Shown here in pieces: positions 45,486 through 56,105 of a DNA stretch of 64,000 bases. Where the stretch lies: the NCBI GenBank assembly GCA_021904315.1, contig CM038915.1:15376001-15440000 (forward strand), in the 5' to 3' direction. How positions within the stretch are numbered: the stretch's first letter is position 1; every line of letters starts with the position of its first letter. Origin of the DNA: Sphagnum magellanicum (Eukaryota > Streptophyta > Sphagnopsida > Sphagnales > Sphagnaceae). Below the pieces are notes generated by a model. It made no database searches. It was not told the origin of the DNA and saw only the letters and a program-made list of their open reading frames with translations. The position numbers and the translations under genes are program-made.

Positions 45486-45827
45486 TTAGCCAGTGGGAGT
45501 GAAGACCCCCCCCCCCCTTTCCCCCCCTTCCCCCCCAAGGATCTCGTCATACGAGAACGGAATTTTTTGCAAGCCGGGCAGACCGTGGGTCAGAACCAGG
45601 ATCCACCAGTCAATAGAACCTACCAAGTAGCCAAACACCGCCAGAGTGAACCAGTCCCCCATGACTGCACCAGTTGGCCGTTCTGTCCAGAGGATGGGCC
45701 ACGTTTCTTCATCCACTTCCTGAAACTGCTTTAACCAATATGGAGCACAGTCAAACCGTTTCGGCTGCTGACCTTTGACGTTTTTTTTGGTAGTCGTTAT
45801 TTTCCCAACCTGACCTTGCCCTCCCAC
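45486..45827 (-). CDS. Unrecognised open frame, possible captured exon
   Basis: The reverse strand is open for 113 codons with balanced composition, including FDCAPYWLKQFQEVDEETWP, GDWFTLAVFGYLVGS and a hydrophobic WWILVL stretch. The DNA is richer in GC and CpG than everything around it and sits between C-rich runs and the CCTA tract. The last 20 codons are translated low-complexity DNA, and the first codon is GTG, so the true ends are unknown. I cannot assign a family. It may be an exon of a gene, a captured gene piece, or part of a young transposon. Confidence 0.3.
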   Translation of the reverse strand: MGGQGQVGKITTTKKNVKGQQPKRFDCAPYWLKQFQEVDEETWPILWTERPTGAVMGDWFTLAVFGYLVGSIDWWILVLTHGLPGLQKIPFSYDEILGGEGGERGGGVFTPTG

Positions 45828-46140
45828 CTACCTACCATCCTGACCTAGCTACCTTGTTAACCTACTAACTACCCTACTAACTTAGCTACCCTACCTACCT
45901 ACCTACATACTTGCTTACTTACCGAAGTGCCTACTTACCCACCTACCTACTTGCCTACCTACATGCTGACCTACCTATCTACATACTTGCCTACTTACCC
46001 ACCTACCTCTTGCCTATCTACATGCCTACCTACATACTTACATACTTGCCTATTTACCCACCTACCTACTTGCCTACATGCATGCCTACCTACCTACCTA
46101 TCAACCATTGTCTACTTACCCACCCACCTTCCTACCTACC
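45828..46140. repeat. CCTA-rich tetranucleotide tract
   Basis: Dense CCTACCTAC with ACTTGCC and ACATGC interruptions. It is the complement-strand equivalent of the TAGG tracts at 2380-2910 and 8470-9200. The long open frames across it translate as Leu/Pro/Thr/Tyr repeats and are artefacts. Confidence 0.85.
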
Positions 46141-47059
46141 ACTTATGCAATACCAACATATGTAGATGAATATTACAATATGAAAGTATTGCAATAAAAT
46201 TATTCACAACCATTTTAGTAATATTTGAGGCCTAATGACAATAAAATGTCAAACCCTAATGAAGGTAGTGCATAAAATTGTATAGCCTTGGTTTTATAAC
46301 TACTCCTCCATTTTGGACTATTTAATGCATGACCTACCTTATTTAATTTAATTAACTTACTTAAGTAATGGGCACTAGATTTCAAATTTTGATGTGTTTA
46401 TGAGTATGATGTACTTAATAAATATAATGTACAGTTAGGAGTCCTTATTTAAAACTATATTTATGAAAAGTAAATTCTATTTAAGGTTTGGGAAATCACA
46501 CATATTTATGATTTTTGCAACTTTTCATGCTAATTAAAATCAATTTAAAAAACATATTTTGGAGGGAATTTTTTTTTTAAAGATACATGGAACAAACCTC
46601 ATTTTTTTTCTATTTCCAAGGGAAGAGAAGGAGAGAAGAAAGACTCAAAAATCACATACACAAGGTATGCACATCCCACCTTTTTTTTTCTTTTTTTCTG
46701 TAATTAACTTTATAATTTCAAGGCACAATTAGTTGTTCTTAAATTGTTGGATCTTGCAGTTATATTTTTTATATGCTTATTAAGGTTTAGGACATCTATC
46801 ATTAAGATTTTTAATATTTAAGGTTCATTTTCATTTAATTATTTTTTAAAAACTAAAGTTGGTTCCTTCGTTAATTTTTTTCACTTAATTATATTTAATA
46901 TCCTTTACATGGGTTTACCAATGTTATTCATTTGCCCCTTTTAAGTTTGACATATGAATATTGCAATATCCATTTGCTATTTTCATTCCAATGGGGTCAA
47001 TATTCACATATAGTCCCTAATCATCAATCTAGTGTGGATGAGGGTAATGCAAGGCCACT
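46141..47059. other. AT-rich intergenic DNA, nothing recognised
   Basis: Poly-T and poly-A runs are frequent. No gene or clear repeat was found. Confidence 0.4.
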
Positions 47060-47720
47060 AGATTGAATTTAAATTGCTTTATGAAACTATGGGTTTTACA
47101 CCTTGGCCATGGGGTTTGTATAAGGGATGAAAATATTGCCACACCTTTTAGGTTGACAATGAAAGTTTTCAGTAGGAATGACAATATTGTCAACCTCTAT
47201 AGGTTGGAAATGAAGGCTCTAAGTGAACATGAGGGTATTGCCAAAGTTCATGGCCGACAATGAAGGTTTTGGGTATAGATGAGACTATTGCCAAGTTCTA
47301 TAGGCTAATAATGACGATTCTCATTTAGGATGAAAGTATTGTCTAACCTATTTATATTCACAATGAAGGTTTGCCCATAGAATGAGAGTATTGTTCAAAT
47401 ATTAATGAGTGTCATTGATGATGAAGGTATTGCATATCCATCTACCTTGAATGTGAAGGTTTGAGTTGGAAATGAAAATATTACCCAATTCTTTAGGCCA
47501 ATAGTGAGGATTTCTAGAGATGCTAAAGGTGTTGTTATGAAATCATGTGTTTATAGTGAGGGTTTAAACCTTTGATGAGGGTATTGTAGACCTTATAGGT
47601 TGGCAACTAATTTTTTGCATTGCATTGATGAAAATATTGTTAGATTTTTCAAGTTAATTATCATGGTTTAAAGCACAAATGAAGTTGTTGTTAAAGACCC
47701 ATTCGAGCTGGCCATTTAAG
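47060..47720 (+). repeat. 51-52 bp minisatellite, left arm of the MULE region
   Basis: Successive units carry AATGAAGGTTT, then GATGARRGTATTGCC and TATAGGYT. GGTTGACAATGAA at 47152, GGTTGGAAATGAA at 47203 and GCCGACAATGAAG at 47254 set a period near 51. The same unit appears inverted at 51600-51785 and 52583-53230, so the two arrays face each other across the MULE pseudogene. Confidence 0.75.
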
Positions 47721-47889
47721 CCACTTTCACTTGTTTGTTTGATTTTTAATCGTATGGCAATTGACCACACCTTTGTAGATATGCATGTGGTATGGACCAA
47801 AAACAATTGTGGAGACAACACTCAATCCATCAAATGAAGATGTTTAACTCAATTTTTAGTTAAGCAACTATACATAAGGCCCTATTTGG

Positions 47890-49797
47890 ATTGTAAACAC
47901 AAGAGGGGGAGTTGGCATTTACACAAAAACCTTGCCATTTATATTCGCACATGGGTGCTGCATCATTCGAATAATGTGTTTTATTTCCAAGATGTAGGAG
48001 AGGTTAATGGGATTCACATCCCATTCACAATAGGCATCTAGACTCCATCACAAATGTAATCTATGCTTTCATTAGGCAACAATAGGGCAATCTCAATGAT
48101 CCCACCTTTGGGACCAATGATGTTAAATTTCATTTATTCACATTGATGGTGTTTGATGCGCATCAATCTAATGTCCCTATCATTTAGATATTAACAAGTT
48201 ATCAAACATGTGATGATTTGGTGGAGTGACTCACTCCTTTGAAGAAAAAGTTGCAAGACAATATGTTGGGATGGAAACCTTCATGTTTTATTGTTGATGA
48301 TGTTCCACAAGAATTACGAGCATTGGGGAAAGTTTATTTTTTCAATCTACTAGCTTTCTTTAATTTGTTTTTATCTACTTACAAGCATTTCATATTATTT
48401 CATATCACATTTTCCATGTTTTGGAAATGATGTGCTCTACGTTATTAACATCTATTTTTTTCATGGTTAGAATTGTGTGGGGTGAAGATGAAATGCTAAT
48501 TTACCTTTGTGCATGGCATGTATTGAAAGTTTGGTGCCTTTGGTCAATGAAGAAAATTAAGGATAGTGAGGTGTGTCATGGGGTATTAGATGACCTTCAT
48601 GCCAATTGAACTAGGTGAAAACATTGATGCTCCCAAATTTTGTAGGAGAAACAAAATCATTGAAATTTTCACACAACACTTAATCAATGATTCTTAAACA
48701 AAATATTTTTGGGCATAATACTCCCAACTTAATGTGTCACTTATAACCCTCATTAAAACATCAGATTAGTTTTTTGCACCACATTGCTTTGCATGTTACA
48801 ATTTCCCTTTCTTTGCATTAAAGTCAAAACAATTAATTTTAGTAGGGATGTCATGTGCATGTAATTTCCCATAGATTTATGGATGGTGGGTCTTCAACAA
48901 GTCCCACATTCAAACCAAGACACACAAGCTTCCATTCAGTCATATCATGGGGCATTGAAATGACGGTTCGCCTTGGAGACAAAAGGGTTTTAGGTTCATC
49001 ATCCATTGATTGGTTGGTGTGGAGATTCACAACCATTTTGCAAGACATTACATGCATATGGCCAAAATGAAATGACACGGGATTATCAAAGTTTTGGAGC
49101 ACAATGTCAAAACAAGTTTTGAGCAAGGTGAATTAATCCCCAACACCCATGTCAACCATGAGATTGACAACTTAATTGAAATGGGTCATGCATGGATGGT
49201 GCAAAGTACACATCATCCGGATGTGAGGTACAAGGTCCCACTCCCCTTCACACATTATATGTGTTGCATGTGTGAATGGGCATTGTGTGGAAACTTGTGC
49301 AAGCACCAAGTGGTAGTGTCTATTACATGTATTGATTTCACACCAAAAACTATTATTCATTATTGTGGGAGATGGTATGGATCCAATGTTTCAATTTTGA
49401 AACAACGTTTACAAACCCTACATACTTGCACTTTTATGATGAATCTAATGATGAGGAACCCAAGGTAGAAGACCCATGGGTTGTCAACATGGGTGGGCTC
49501 ATGACACAAGATGATACCCTAGCCCTTAATGTTGGGGAAAAATCAAATATTAACCTACCATCAAACTTGAAGACCCCCACACATAGAACATTTATGCACA
49601 TAAATATCGTAATGCAAGAGATTTTGGATGAAGTGAAAGAAGGTGATGTTCAATTCATTGACCATGCCACATCATTGTTGCATGTGGTTGCCTCACATGT
49701 TCAAGGTATGTGCTTTTCCAAGATAAATGAAACAATGCATCCAAGCATGGTTTTCCATCAAGTCAATGATGGTCTGGGAACTCAATCCACCAAATGA
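47890..49797 (+). pseudogene. MULE (MuDR/FAR1-like) transposase pseudogene
   Basis: Translation across frames gives the Mutator-like transposase blocks in order. At 48116-48225: TNDVKFHLFTLMVFDAHQS, then NVPII-stop-ILTSYQTCDDLVE-stop-LTPL, both stops at expected Trp codons (TAG, TGA). At 48240-48320: LGWKPSCFIVDDVPQELRAL, including the catalytic-type Asp of VDD. At 48476-48530: VWGEDEMLIYLCAWHVLK. A SWIM zinc finger, C-x-C...C-x-H in MCEWALCGNLCKH, lies at about 49260-49303. After a frameshift near 49400 follow NPTYLHFYDESNDEE and an acidic tail to 49797. At least two nonsense changes and one or more frameshifts make it inactive. It lies between inverted minisatellite arms. Confidence 0.85.
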
Positions 49798-49841
49798 AGG
49801 ATTAACATAAAATGATGTGTTGACATGCAAATAATTGTAAG

Positions 49842-50425
49842 GGGGTCCAAGCATGGTAAAGTGGACCAAAAAGTACGTCCACCTAAATCCAAAATTTAAA
49901 CATGGTAGTTTTTCAACATAAACATAAGAAAGTAGGTTGAAATTTTTCTTAAAGTCTCAATATGGAAGGCTCCATGCTTCCATTGAGTTTTTACGAATTG
50001 AATACAAAATTTGAAAAATTTTAGTTTAATAAAAGTAGGTAATAAGTAGAACCATAACTAATAGGTTAATATTGCATTTCATTCCTACTTTTACATTAAA
50101 CATTAAATATATTTTGATTCTACTATGAAATTTTTTAAGTTCATTAGTATATTTAGCATGCCATTGACTTAAAAATAAAATAGATCCAATATTTAATCTA
50201 CTTGTGCTTGAATTTTAATCTATTTTGCAAGTTGTGACATTTTTTTATTTTGATATACAAACCTATGGTTTTAAAATATAATTATAACAATAAAAAAAAT
50301 TCATATAAATAAACATTAAAGCAAATAATATTTTAAATTTCAATATACTAAGCCCTACTTAATGGCCATTTTTCATTTTTGCTACAAGGTAATTTTCTAG
50401 TCTACTTTACCATGTTTTTGCCCAA
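49842..50425. mobile_element. TIR element of the CATGGTAAAGT family, copy 1
   Basis: The left end GGGGTCCAAGCATGGTAAAG pairs with the right end near 50400-50425, which reverse-complemented reads CTTGGGCAAAAACATGGTAAAGT. The interior is AT-rich and non-coding. A second element with related ends (CATGGTAAAGTATG) is at 60721-61220. The boundaries are approximate and no target duplication was confirmed. Confidence 0.55.
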
Positions 50426-50639
50426 GGGGTGAATGCATGATCTAGTGGTTCAATATCAATAGAAATTACACTCCCTATGAGTCCATACAAGATTTTTTAA
50501 AATGATTCAAATGGACGTGGTTGTTGCTTTAAAAATTATTATTATTCTAATATTTGAATAATACATGTTCAATCATTTACAAACCTTGCCAAATCTATGT
50601 GAAAACTTGTATTTAATGAAGCTAATGTCATTTTTTAAT

Positions 50640-51310
50640 TTGGAAGTCCTAAAAGGAAAACCCACAAAGTCCATATGAATAATAAGCCATGTAAAGCTTT
50701 CCAAAAATATGCTTTCGAGACAAAGAAATGGAAAAACAAACAAAAATTGCAACTCATATGGACTTATGAAAATATGGTCAAATTTTAACCATTCGAAAGT
50801 TCCTAACTATTAAACAATTAAGGTTTGCAAAGAAAAGACTCCTTATATGAGTTTATCATCTTGTACTAAATCATATATTGAGTTCCACTAACAAATTTGG
50901 AATGTGAATCAATATAAAAAAATTCATTTTGTGATGTTCTAATCAAATGACCAATCCATATTTTCAACTTCAAAAGTCCATTACTACTAACAAATGAGTT
51001 TTTTAATCAATAAATAACCACACAATATTCTTCATAATGAAATTGTTAATTTAAATCCAAGTCCCAATTAATAAATCTAAAGATATATTAATCATCATAT
51101 GCATTTGATTAAAAGGTACCCAAAAAAAAACATTGTTTTGTCACAAAACACTATGAGAAAATCATGTCCATTGCAACCAGACTATCTAGTTATAATCTCA
51201 TTCTATCAGACATTTTTTAATTATAACCTAGTTCTATTAGACACTTTTTAATTACAACAGACATAATTTTCTCATAGTGAAAATGAGCCATTCAATTATG
51301 CATTTATTTT
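50640..51310 (+). repeat. Second copy of the 7811-8464 element, partly preserved
   Basis: From about 50755 the sequence follows 8035-8430 in the same orientation (GGACTTATGAAAATATG, TTTAACCATTC, ATATTGAGT, GACCAATCCAT). It is interrupted at 51149 by a 131 bp CACTA MITE. Its own terminal repeats are no longer clear. Confidence 0.65.
51149..51279. mobile_element. 131 bp CACTA-type MITE with AAA target duplication
   Basis: The left end CACTATGAGAAAATCATGTC pairs with the right end, which reverse-complemented reads CACTATGAGAAAATTATGTC. AAA flanks both sides (51146-51148 and 51280-51282), matching the 3 bp duplication of CACTA elements. The related empty site near 8405-8425 reads straight through (GCAAAAATGGGCATT against ACAAAATGAGCCATT once the element is removed). 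The interior is two diverged direct repeats (TATAATCTCATTCTATCAGACA and a relative). It cannot encode protein. Confidence 0.85.
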
Positions 51311-51599
51311 AAGAAAAAGGTTCATGAGTAGAAAGATTGGTCTATTTGTATATCCCCCCTTTAACAATATTCATTATTGAATATGCACCATGTTACAATA
51401 TGTGTAAATGGATCCCATCTTGTGCTATGTTGTTTATGACATAGATCCATCAACATGCAATGCTTAAAACATCCATTCCAAATTGAAAAAATAGCATTAG
51501 TTTGTTAAACATGACCTTTATGTCCTACATATGTTGTTATTTTGAATAAAATAGGTTTAAAAAAATCTATACTATAAATATAATAACAAATATTTTAGA

Positions 51600-51785
51600 C
51601 TTTGGGATTTGAATGTCACATATTGAAGGTATTGTGCCTCCACTATTTGCTAATACCTTCATCATGCGTAAAAAACTTGCATTGTATCCTTAAAATCATT
51701 CAATAATACCTTCATCATGAACTTAAACCTTCCTTGTAAGCCAAAAAAGGCCTTACAATACCTCCATTTGAAACTTAAACCTTTA
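51600..51785 (-). repeat. 52 bp minisatellite, right arm, inner part
   Basis: Units read AATACCTCCATTTGAAAC, TTAAACCTT and AAGCCAAAAAAGGCC, the complement of the left-arm unit at 47060-47720. The array is cut at 51785 by the element 51786-52582 and resumes after it. Confidence 0.75.
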
Positions 51786-52582
51786 GGTGAAAGCACATTA
51801 CGAGGGGGGGCAAGTTTGGGCACTTTCATGACATGTATATAAAATATATTTCTACATAACGTATTGCATTTAATATTGGGCTTCACTTTTTGTGTTTGGG
51901 CTTGATATTTTGATTTTCATGAAGTTAATGATATCTAATATTATTTGAACAAAAGAAATAATTTTAAAAGCTTAAATAAAAAATAATGAGTATATTAATG
52001 GTATATATAGTATAATAGAGCCTATTTTTGTTTTTGGACTACATTAGGTTTGGGTTTGAATTAGTCAACCAAAAAATGTTTGAAAGGAAAAAATATTAAA
52101 TGACCCACCTCACATATCTTGTCATCTTCCATTTGAAAATGATAGTTTGTCAAAATATTAATTTACCACATACCTACGGTTGTCAACCCCAAAAATATCC
52201 ATTTGTGATATGATAATTATCAAACTTTTCACATGGTTCACAAACTTATTCCAATCATATGGAATCACAATGTTTAACAAGTACTGCAAATTTCATAAAA
52301 ACTAAAAATCATTCCAATTGTTTTTTGAGTATATTTGCATTTTTTAATACATAGTGACATACATTTTTTTTTACTACAAATATACTTTGGAATCACACAA
52401 TATAAGTTGGAAAACTGAATTTTCTTTTTGATTGAACTTTTTGTGTTATAATCTACCATATTATGCAAAAAGTTTGGAAAAATATGTTCCAATATTACCA
52501 TGGTTGAAGTTCAAACATGGACACCCTTGAAAAATAGTACAATGCGACAACATTTTTGGCCCCCCCATAGTGTGCTTTCACC
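51786..52582. mobile_element. 797 bp TIR element inserted in the minisatellite arm
   Basis: The left end GGTGAAAGCACATTACGAGG (then a G run) pairs with the right end, which reverse-complemented reads GGTGAAAGCACACTATGGGG (then a G run). Minisatellite units stop at the left edge and resume at the right edge, so this is a clean insertion. The empty site inferred from the unit suggests a short CTT duplication just outside the ends. The interior is AT-rich and non-coding. The superfamily is unassigned. Confidence 0.75.
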
Positions 52583-53230
52583 ACTTCATCATAAGCCAAA
52601 AAAAAGCCTTGCAATACCTCCATTCAAAATTTAAACCTTCTTTGTAAGCCAAGAAAGGCCTTGCAATACCTCCATCCAAAATTTAAACCTTCTTTGTAAA
52701 CTAAAAAAGGCCATGCAATACTTCCATCCAAAATTTAAACCTTCACTACAAGCCAAAAAGGGTGTTGTAATACCTCCATCCAGAACATAAACCTTCACTA
52801 TAAGGTAAAAAAAAATCTTACAATACTTTTAACCGGAATTTAAACCTTCATTGTAAACCAATAAGGGTCCTACAATACCTCCATTTTGAATTTAAACATT
52901 CATTATAAACCAAGAAAGGTTTTGCAATACCTCCATCTAGAACTTAAACCCTCACTTTAAACACACAAAAAACTAGCCAATACCCTCATTGGAAAGGTAA
53001 ATTAACCTTCATTGTTTACATAGAAGGGCTTTGCAATACTTTAATCTTGGACCAAGACCTTCACCATTTGGCCAAAAGGACCCTATAATACCTTCATCCC
53101 AAACAAAAACCTTCGTGCTAGATCTAGCTAGAAAGGTCTCGGACACTATTATAATCCCTGTTAAGAACCTTCATTGATTATTCAAAAGGTTGTTGCATTA
53201 CTTTCATGCCAAACAAAAACCTACATTGTT
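52583..53230 (-). repeat. 52 bp minisatellite, right arm, outer part
   Basis: GCCTTGCAATACCTCC starts at 52606 and 52658, with equivalent positions at 52710 and 52762, so the period is exactly 52 over four units. Later units to 53230 are more eroded (CAATACYTYCATC, AAACCTTCAYT). The orientation is opposite to 47060-47720. Confidence 0.85.
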
Positions 53231-53394
53231 TACAATACCCACATATAGGCTTAGGTAAAAAACATCAAGTGTTGATCAACTTGTGTGAGACTATACTCCC
53301 TAAATGCAATACTTGCATATAGGGTTAAGCTAAAAACATGAAGACCTAATTGAAAGGTTGCCCATGTGAAACTACAACTAGTCAAACTACAAAT

Positions 53395-53890
53395 TTGACT
53401 CTCGACCACCAAAAGTCGGGAATCGCCTTGATTTACTTGCGGGTAGGTGGTGTGTCACATATCGTTAAAAAGTTCTCTATGGGGCTTATAATTTTGCTTT
53501 AGACCTCACTTCAATCAGAAGTATGAAAAAATGTTATGGGCCTGCAAAGTCACGAGAGTTTTAAGACAAAATAACATTTAAGTGCAAGCCCTGTGGAAAA
53601 GGTGGTGGCTTCCCCCAAATTTAGGCCATGGTGAGTCTTGTGAGTTCGTGTATGCATGTGACTCGTCTGTGCACCAAAAGTGCTCCAACCATGCACTAAC
53701 CAACTTGTTGTTTGGTTTGTATAGGTTCGTGTGAATAATTGATTTGCTTGTCATTCATCATAGTTCCCATCCCGAAGCTCTAGCATGCCCTTCTACCCTT
53801 GAAGTGCTATGAGCTAGGAAGCGTACCTTGATTCCTTTTGTTATTTCCAATTTTGGATTCGCATTTGAGTCTTTCAAGGAGTGTGGGGGT
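53395..53890 (+). mobile_element. LTR-like repeat, older copy
   Basis: It matches about 31990-32580 in the same orientation. Many CG pairs of the other copy appear here as TG or CA (for example CGTGGAGAG against TGTGGAAAA, and CCCCGAGTCCGGGC against CCCCAAATTTAGGC), and several segments are deleted. It lies just outside the right minisatellite arm. No internal retrotransposon genes adjoin it. Confidence 0.6.
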
Positions 53891-55784
53891 GCGTTAGTTG
53901 TGGTCATCATGCAATTCCTACCATTGCTACAATATTTATGAACAATTTGTTTTAGGTGAGCTCCCCTTGTCAAAAAATTTTTGTTGTGGTCTTGCCTTAT
54001 TATTTCAAAAAATAATTGCCAATGAAACACGTGAAATGCAATACCTTCATAAAGGTATTACACTATGATTTACATTTACATGATCAAATCTTTTTACACA
54101 ACATCATGTAATTATGTTTTAAAACATATAAAAAAATTCCAAAACATAACTTCATTTTATAATTTCATTTGTAGAAACCTAAAGGTCCTAAGGGACACTT
54201 ATGAGTTATTTGTGATTTTTTTACATGGTCCAAAAAAATAGGGGGACACCTAAGCTTCATTATCAACCTTTGAAAAGTCATTGCATTATTGTGGGCCCTT
54301 AGGAAGGTCTTCATGTAATTTCCTACAATATAATATATTAGAAGATTTCGAAGCCTTTAGTTTTCACCCTTTTCAATTTCAAATCAAAAATGTAATCAAC
54401 CCCTTTTGTTTAAAAGAAATTTCTTGATCAAAATTCATTTCATTGCCTTTAAATTTCTTGTTTAATTTTTGTTCAAATCATGTCATTGATACATCATGTA
54501 AATGTAAATGATTTACACTTACACACACAACTCTATTCAATTTATCTTCATTACTACAAATGGCAAATGTCATCAATTTAGACCAAGTTGTTAAATACCT
54601 ATTTTGATAATGTGTGTTATATTCTTTTTTTGAATATCATTGTTTTCCTTGTTCATTTTTTCTCTTTACTCTTTTACTCTATTTCATCTCCTTTTTATTC
54701 TTTCATTTTTTCCTAAAGATGATTTTGTTTCTTATGTTTATTGTCATTCTATAAATTTGCATTATTTGTTTTGTTATAAGTTTTTAGTGATTTGGTTCAA
54801 CGTTTCTTTATGCTTCTTTTTTTTATATCAAATTTTCTCGATGCTTTGGTTTGAGGGTTTTTACATTCCTTGAGCTTCTAGTTCAAGCTTTCTTTATATC
54901 TTTAATTCAACATCTTTTTGTGTTTTCATCAGTTCCAATTCAAAAAATTGCATTTTTATTTTTAATTTGCATTTTTGGTCACTATGCTTGAATTCTTGTG
55001 TGAATGGGATGGAGGTTTGGTGTTTTGGATGTATGGTTGTTTTTGTACTCTTTGTTTGAGTTTTTTATATGTTAATTAAAAATTTCCTTATATTGGAGGT
55101 CGAAAATCAACCTGCAATATATGCTACAAATAACCTTTCAACTATCGAAATCCATTTTAACAACCTTTAATATTGTGTTTGGTGCATACATATTGATTAT
55201 CCAGATCTATGCATTACCTCAATATTTATCTTGGCCATTGGGTGAACCATTTGGTTTTCTAATTAGTTTTTTTTGACAAAATACAATGATGATGAAGGGG
55301 TTGAATACATTAAGATGAATAAATTCTTTTATTTGAAATTACTAAACAATTGAGGTTGTTGATTATAAACAAGACATGAAATATTGCAAGGTGGTTTACA
55401 TTGAAATTCAAGTAGTTTATTGAATATATACGTTAGTTTAAGTTGTTAATTTCTTAACTTGTAATGAGTTATTGATTATTAAATTTTATTTATTTTTGTG
55501 GTCTTTCATGAATTTTTGCTTATTGTTAATGTTGTGTATAAGATTATCATTTGGTGACCTACATGTTTAGAAATATTGCAAGTGGTGATGGAATAATTTA
55601 AAAGATGCACCTAGGTTGCTTTGTGTTCAAAGAATTATTGATGGAATTCACAAATTCCTCTAACAAAACCAACTAGGATTTTCATAAATGATTACCATTG
55701 CTTTAAAATGAAAGGTTATAACATTGTAATCCAAGTAATTATTGATTATAATAAAAAAATTATAGATGTGTTTGGGGGTTCACC
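53891..55784. other. AT-rich intergenic DNA, nothing recognised
   Basis: No gene or clear boundary was seen. The hydrophobic Phe/Leu-rich frame at 54640-54873 is translated T-rich DNA. Confidence 0.4.
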
Positions 55785-56105
55785 TATTGTTTTACATATA
55801 CAATTATTATCAAGATGTAACAAATTTCATAATGTTCTTCATTGCTTAAAACAAAATTAACATGCATTAGTTCAAGAACCAAATCAAATGACAAAATCCA
55901 AAATAGTTTCATGTTTGAATTCTTTTTCTTCCTTCTTCCTATATTTGAAATCTTATTAGTAGTAATAATCCCTCTTTTTCTCCTATTCCCCTAATGAATA
56001 ATATCTTCATGGAAGAAGATGAATTCAAATCTTCCCTCTAAAAGTATAATTCAAATCCTCTTTTCTATCCTATTCAATCCATAACTATATGCAATTTTAT
56101 TCAAC
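55785..56105 (+). repeat. Dispersed repeat D, copy 1
   Basis: It matches 61480-61800 in the same orientation, with shared words such as TTACATA, CATTGCTTAAA, TTAACATGCAT, ATCAAATGACAAAATCC, AATAGTAATAAT-like and GTGGAAGAAGA or ATGGAAGAAGA. The family is unknown. Confidence 0.65.

Noticed and set aside
45911-46169. Two overlapping open frames of 80-84 codons
   Set aside because: They are translations of the CCTA tetranucleotide tract and give Tyr/Leu/Pro/Thr repeats.
54640-54873. Hydrophobic 77-codon frame resembling a membrane protein
   Set aside because: The Phe/Leu/Ser-rich peptide comes from T-rich low-complexity DNA.
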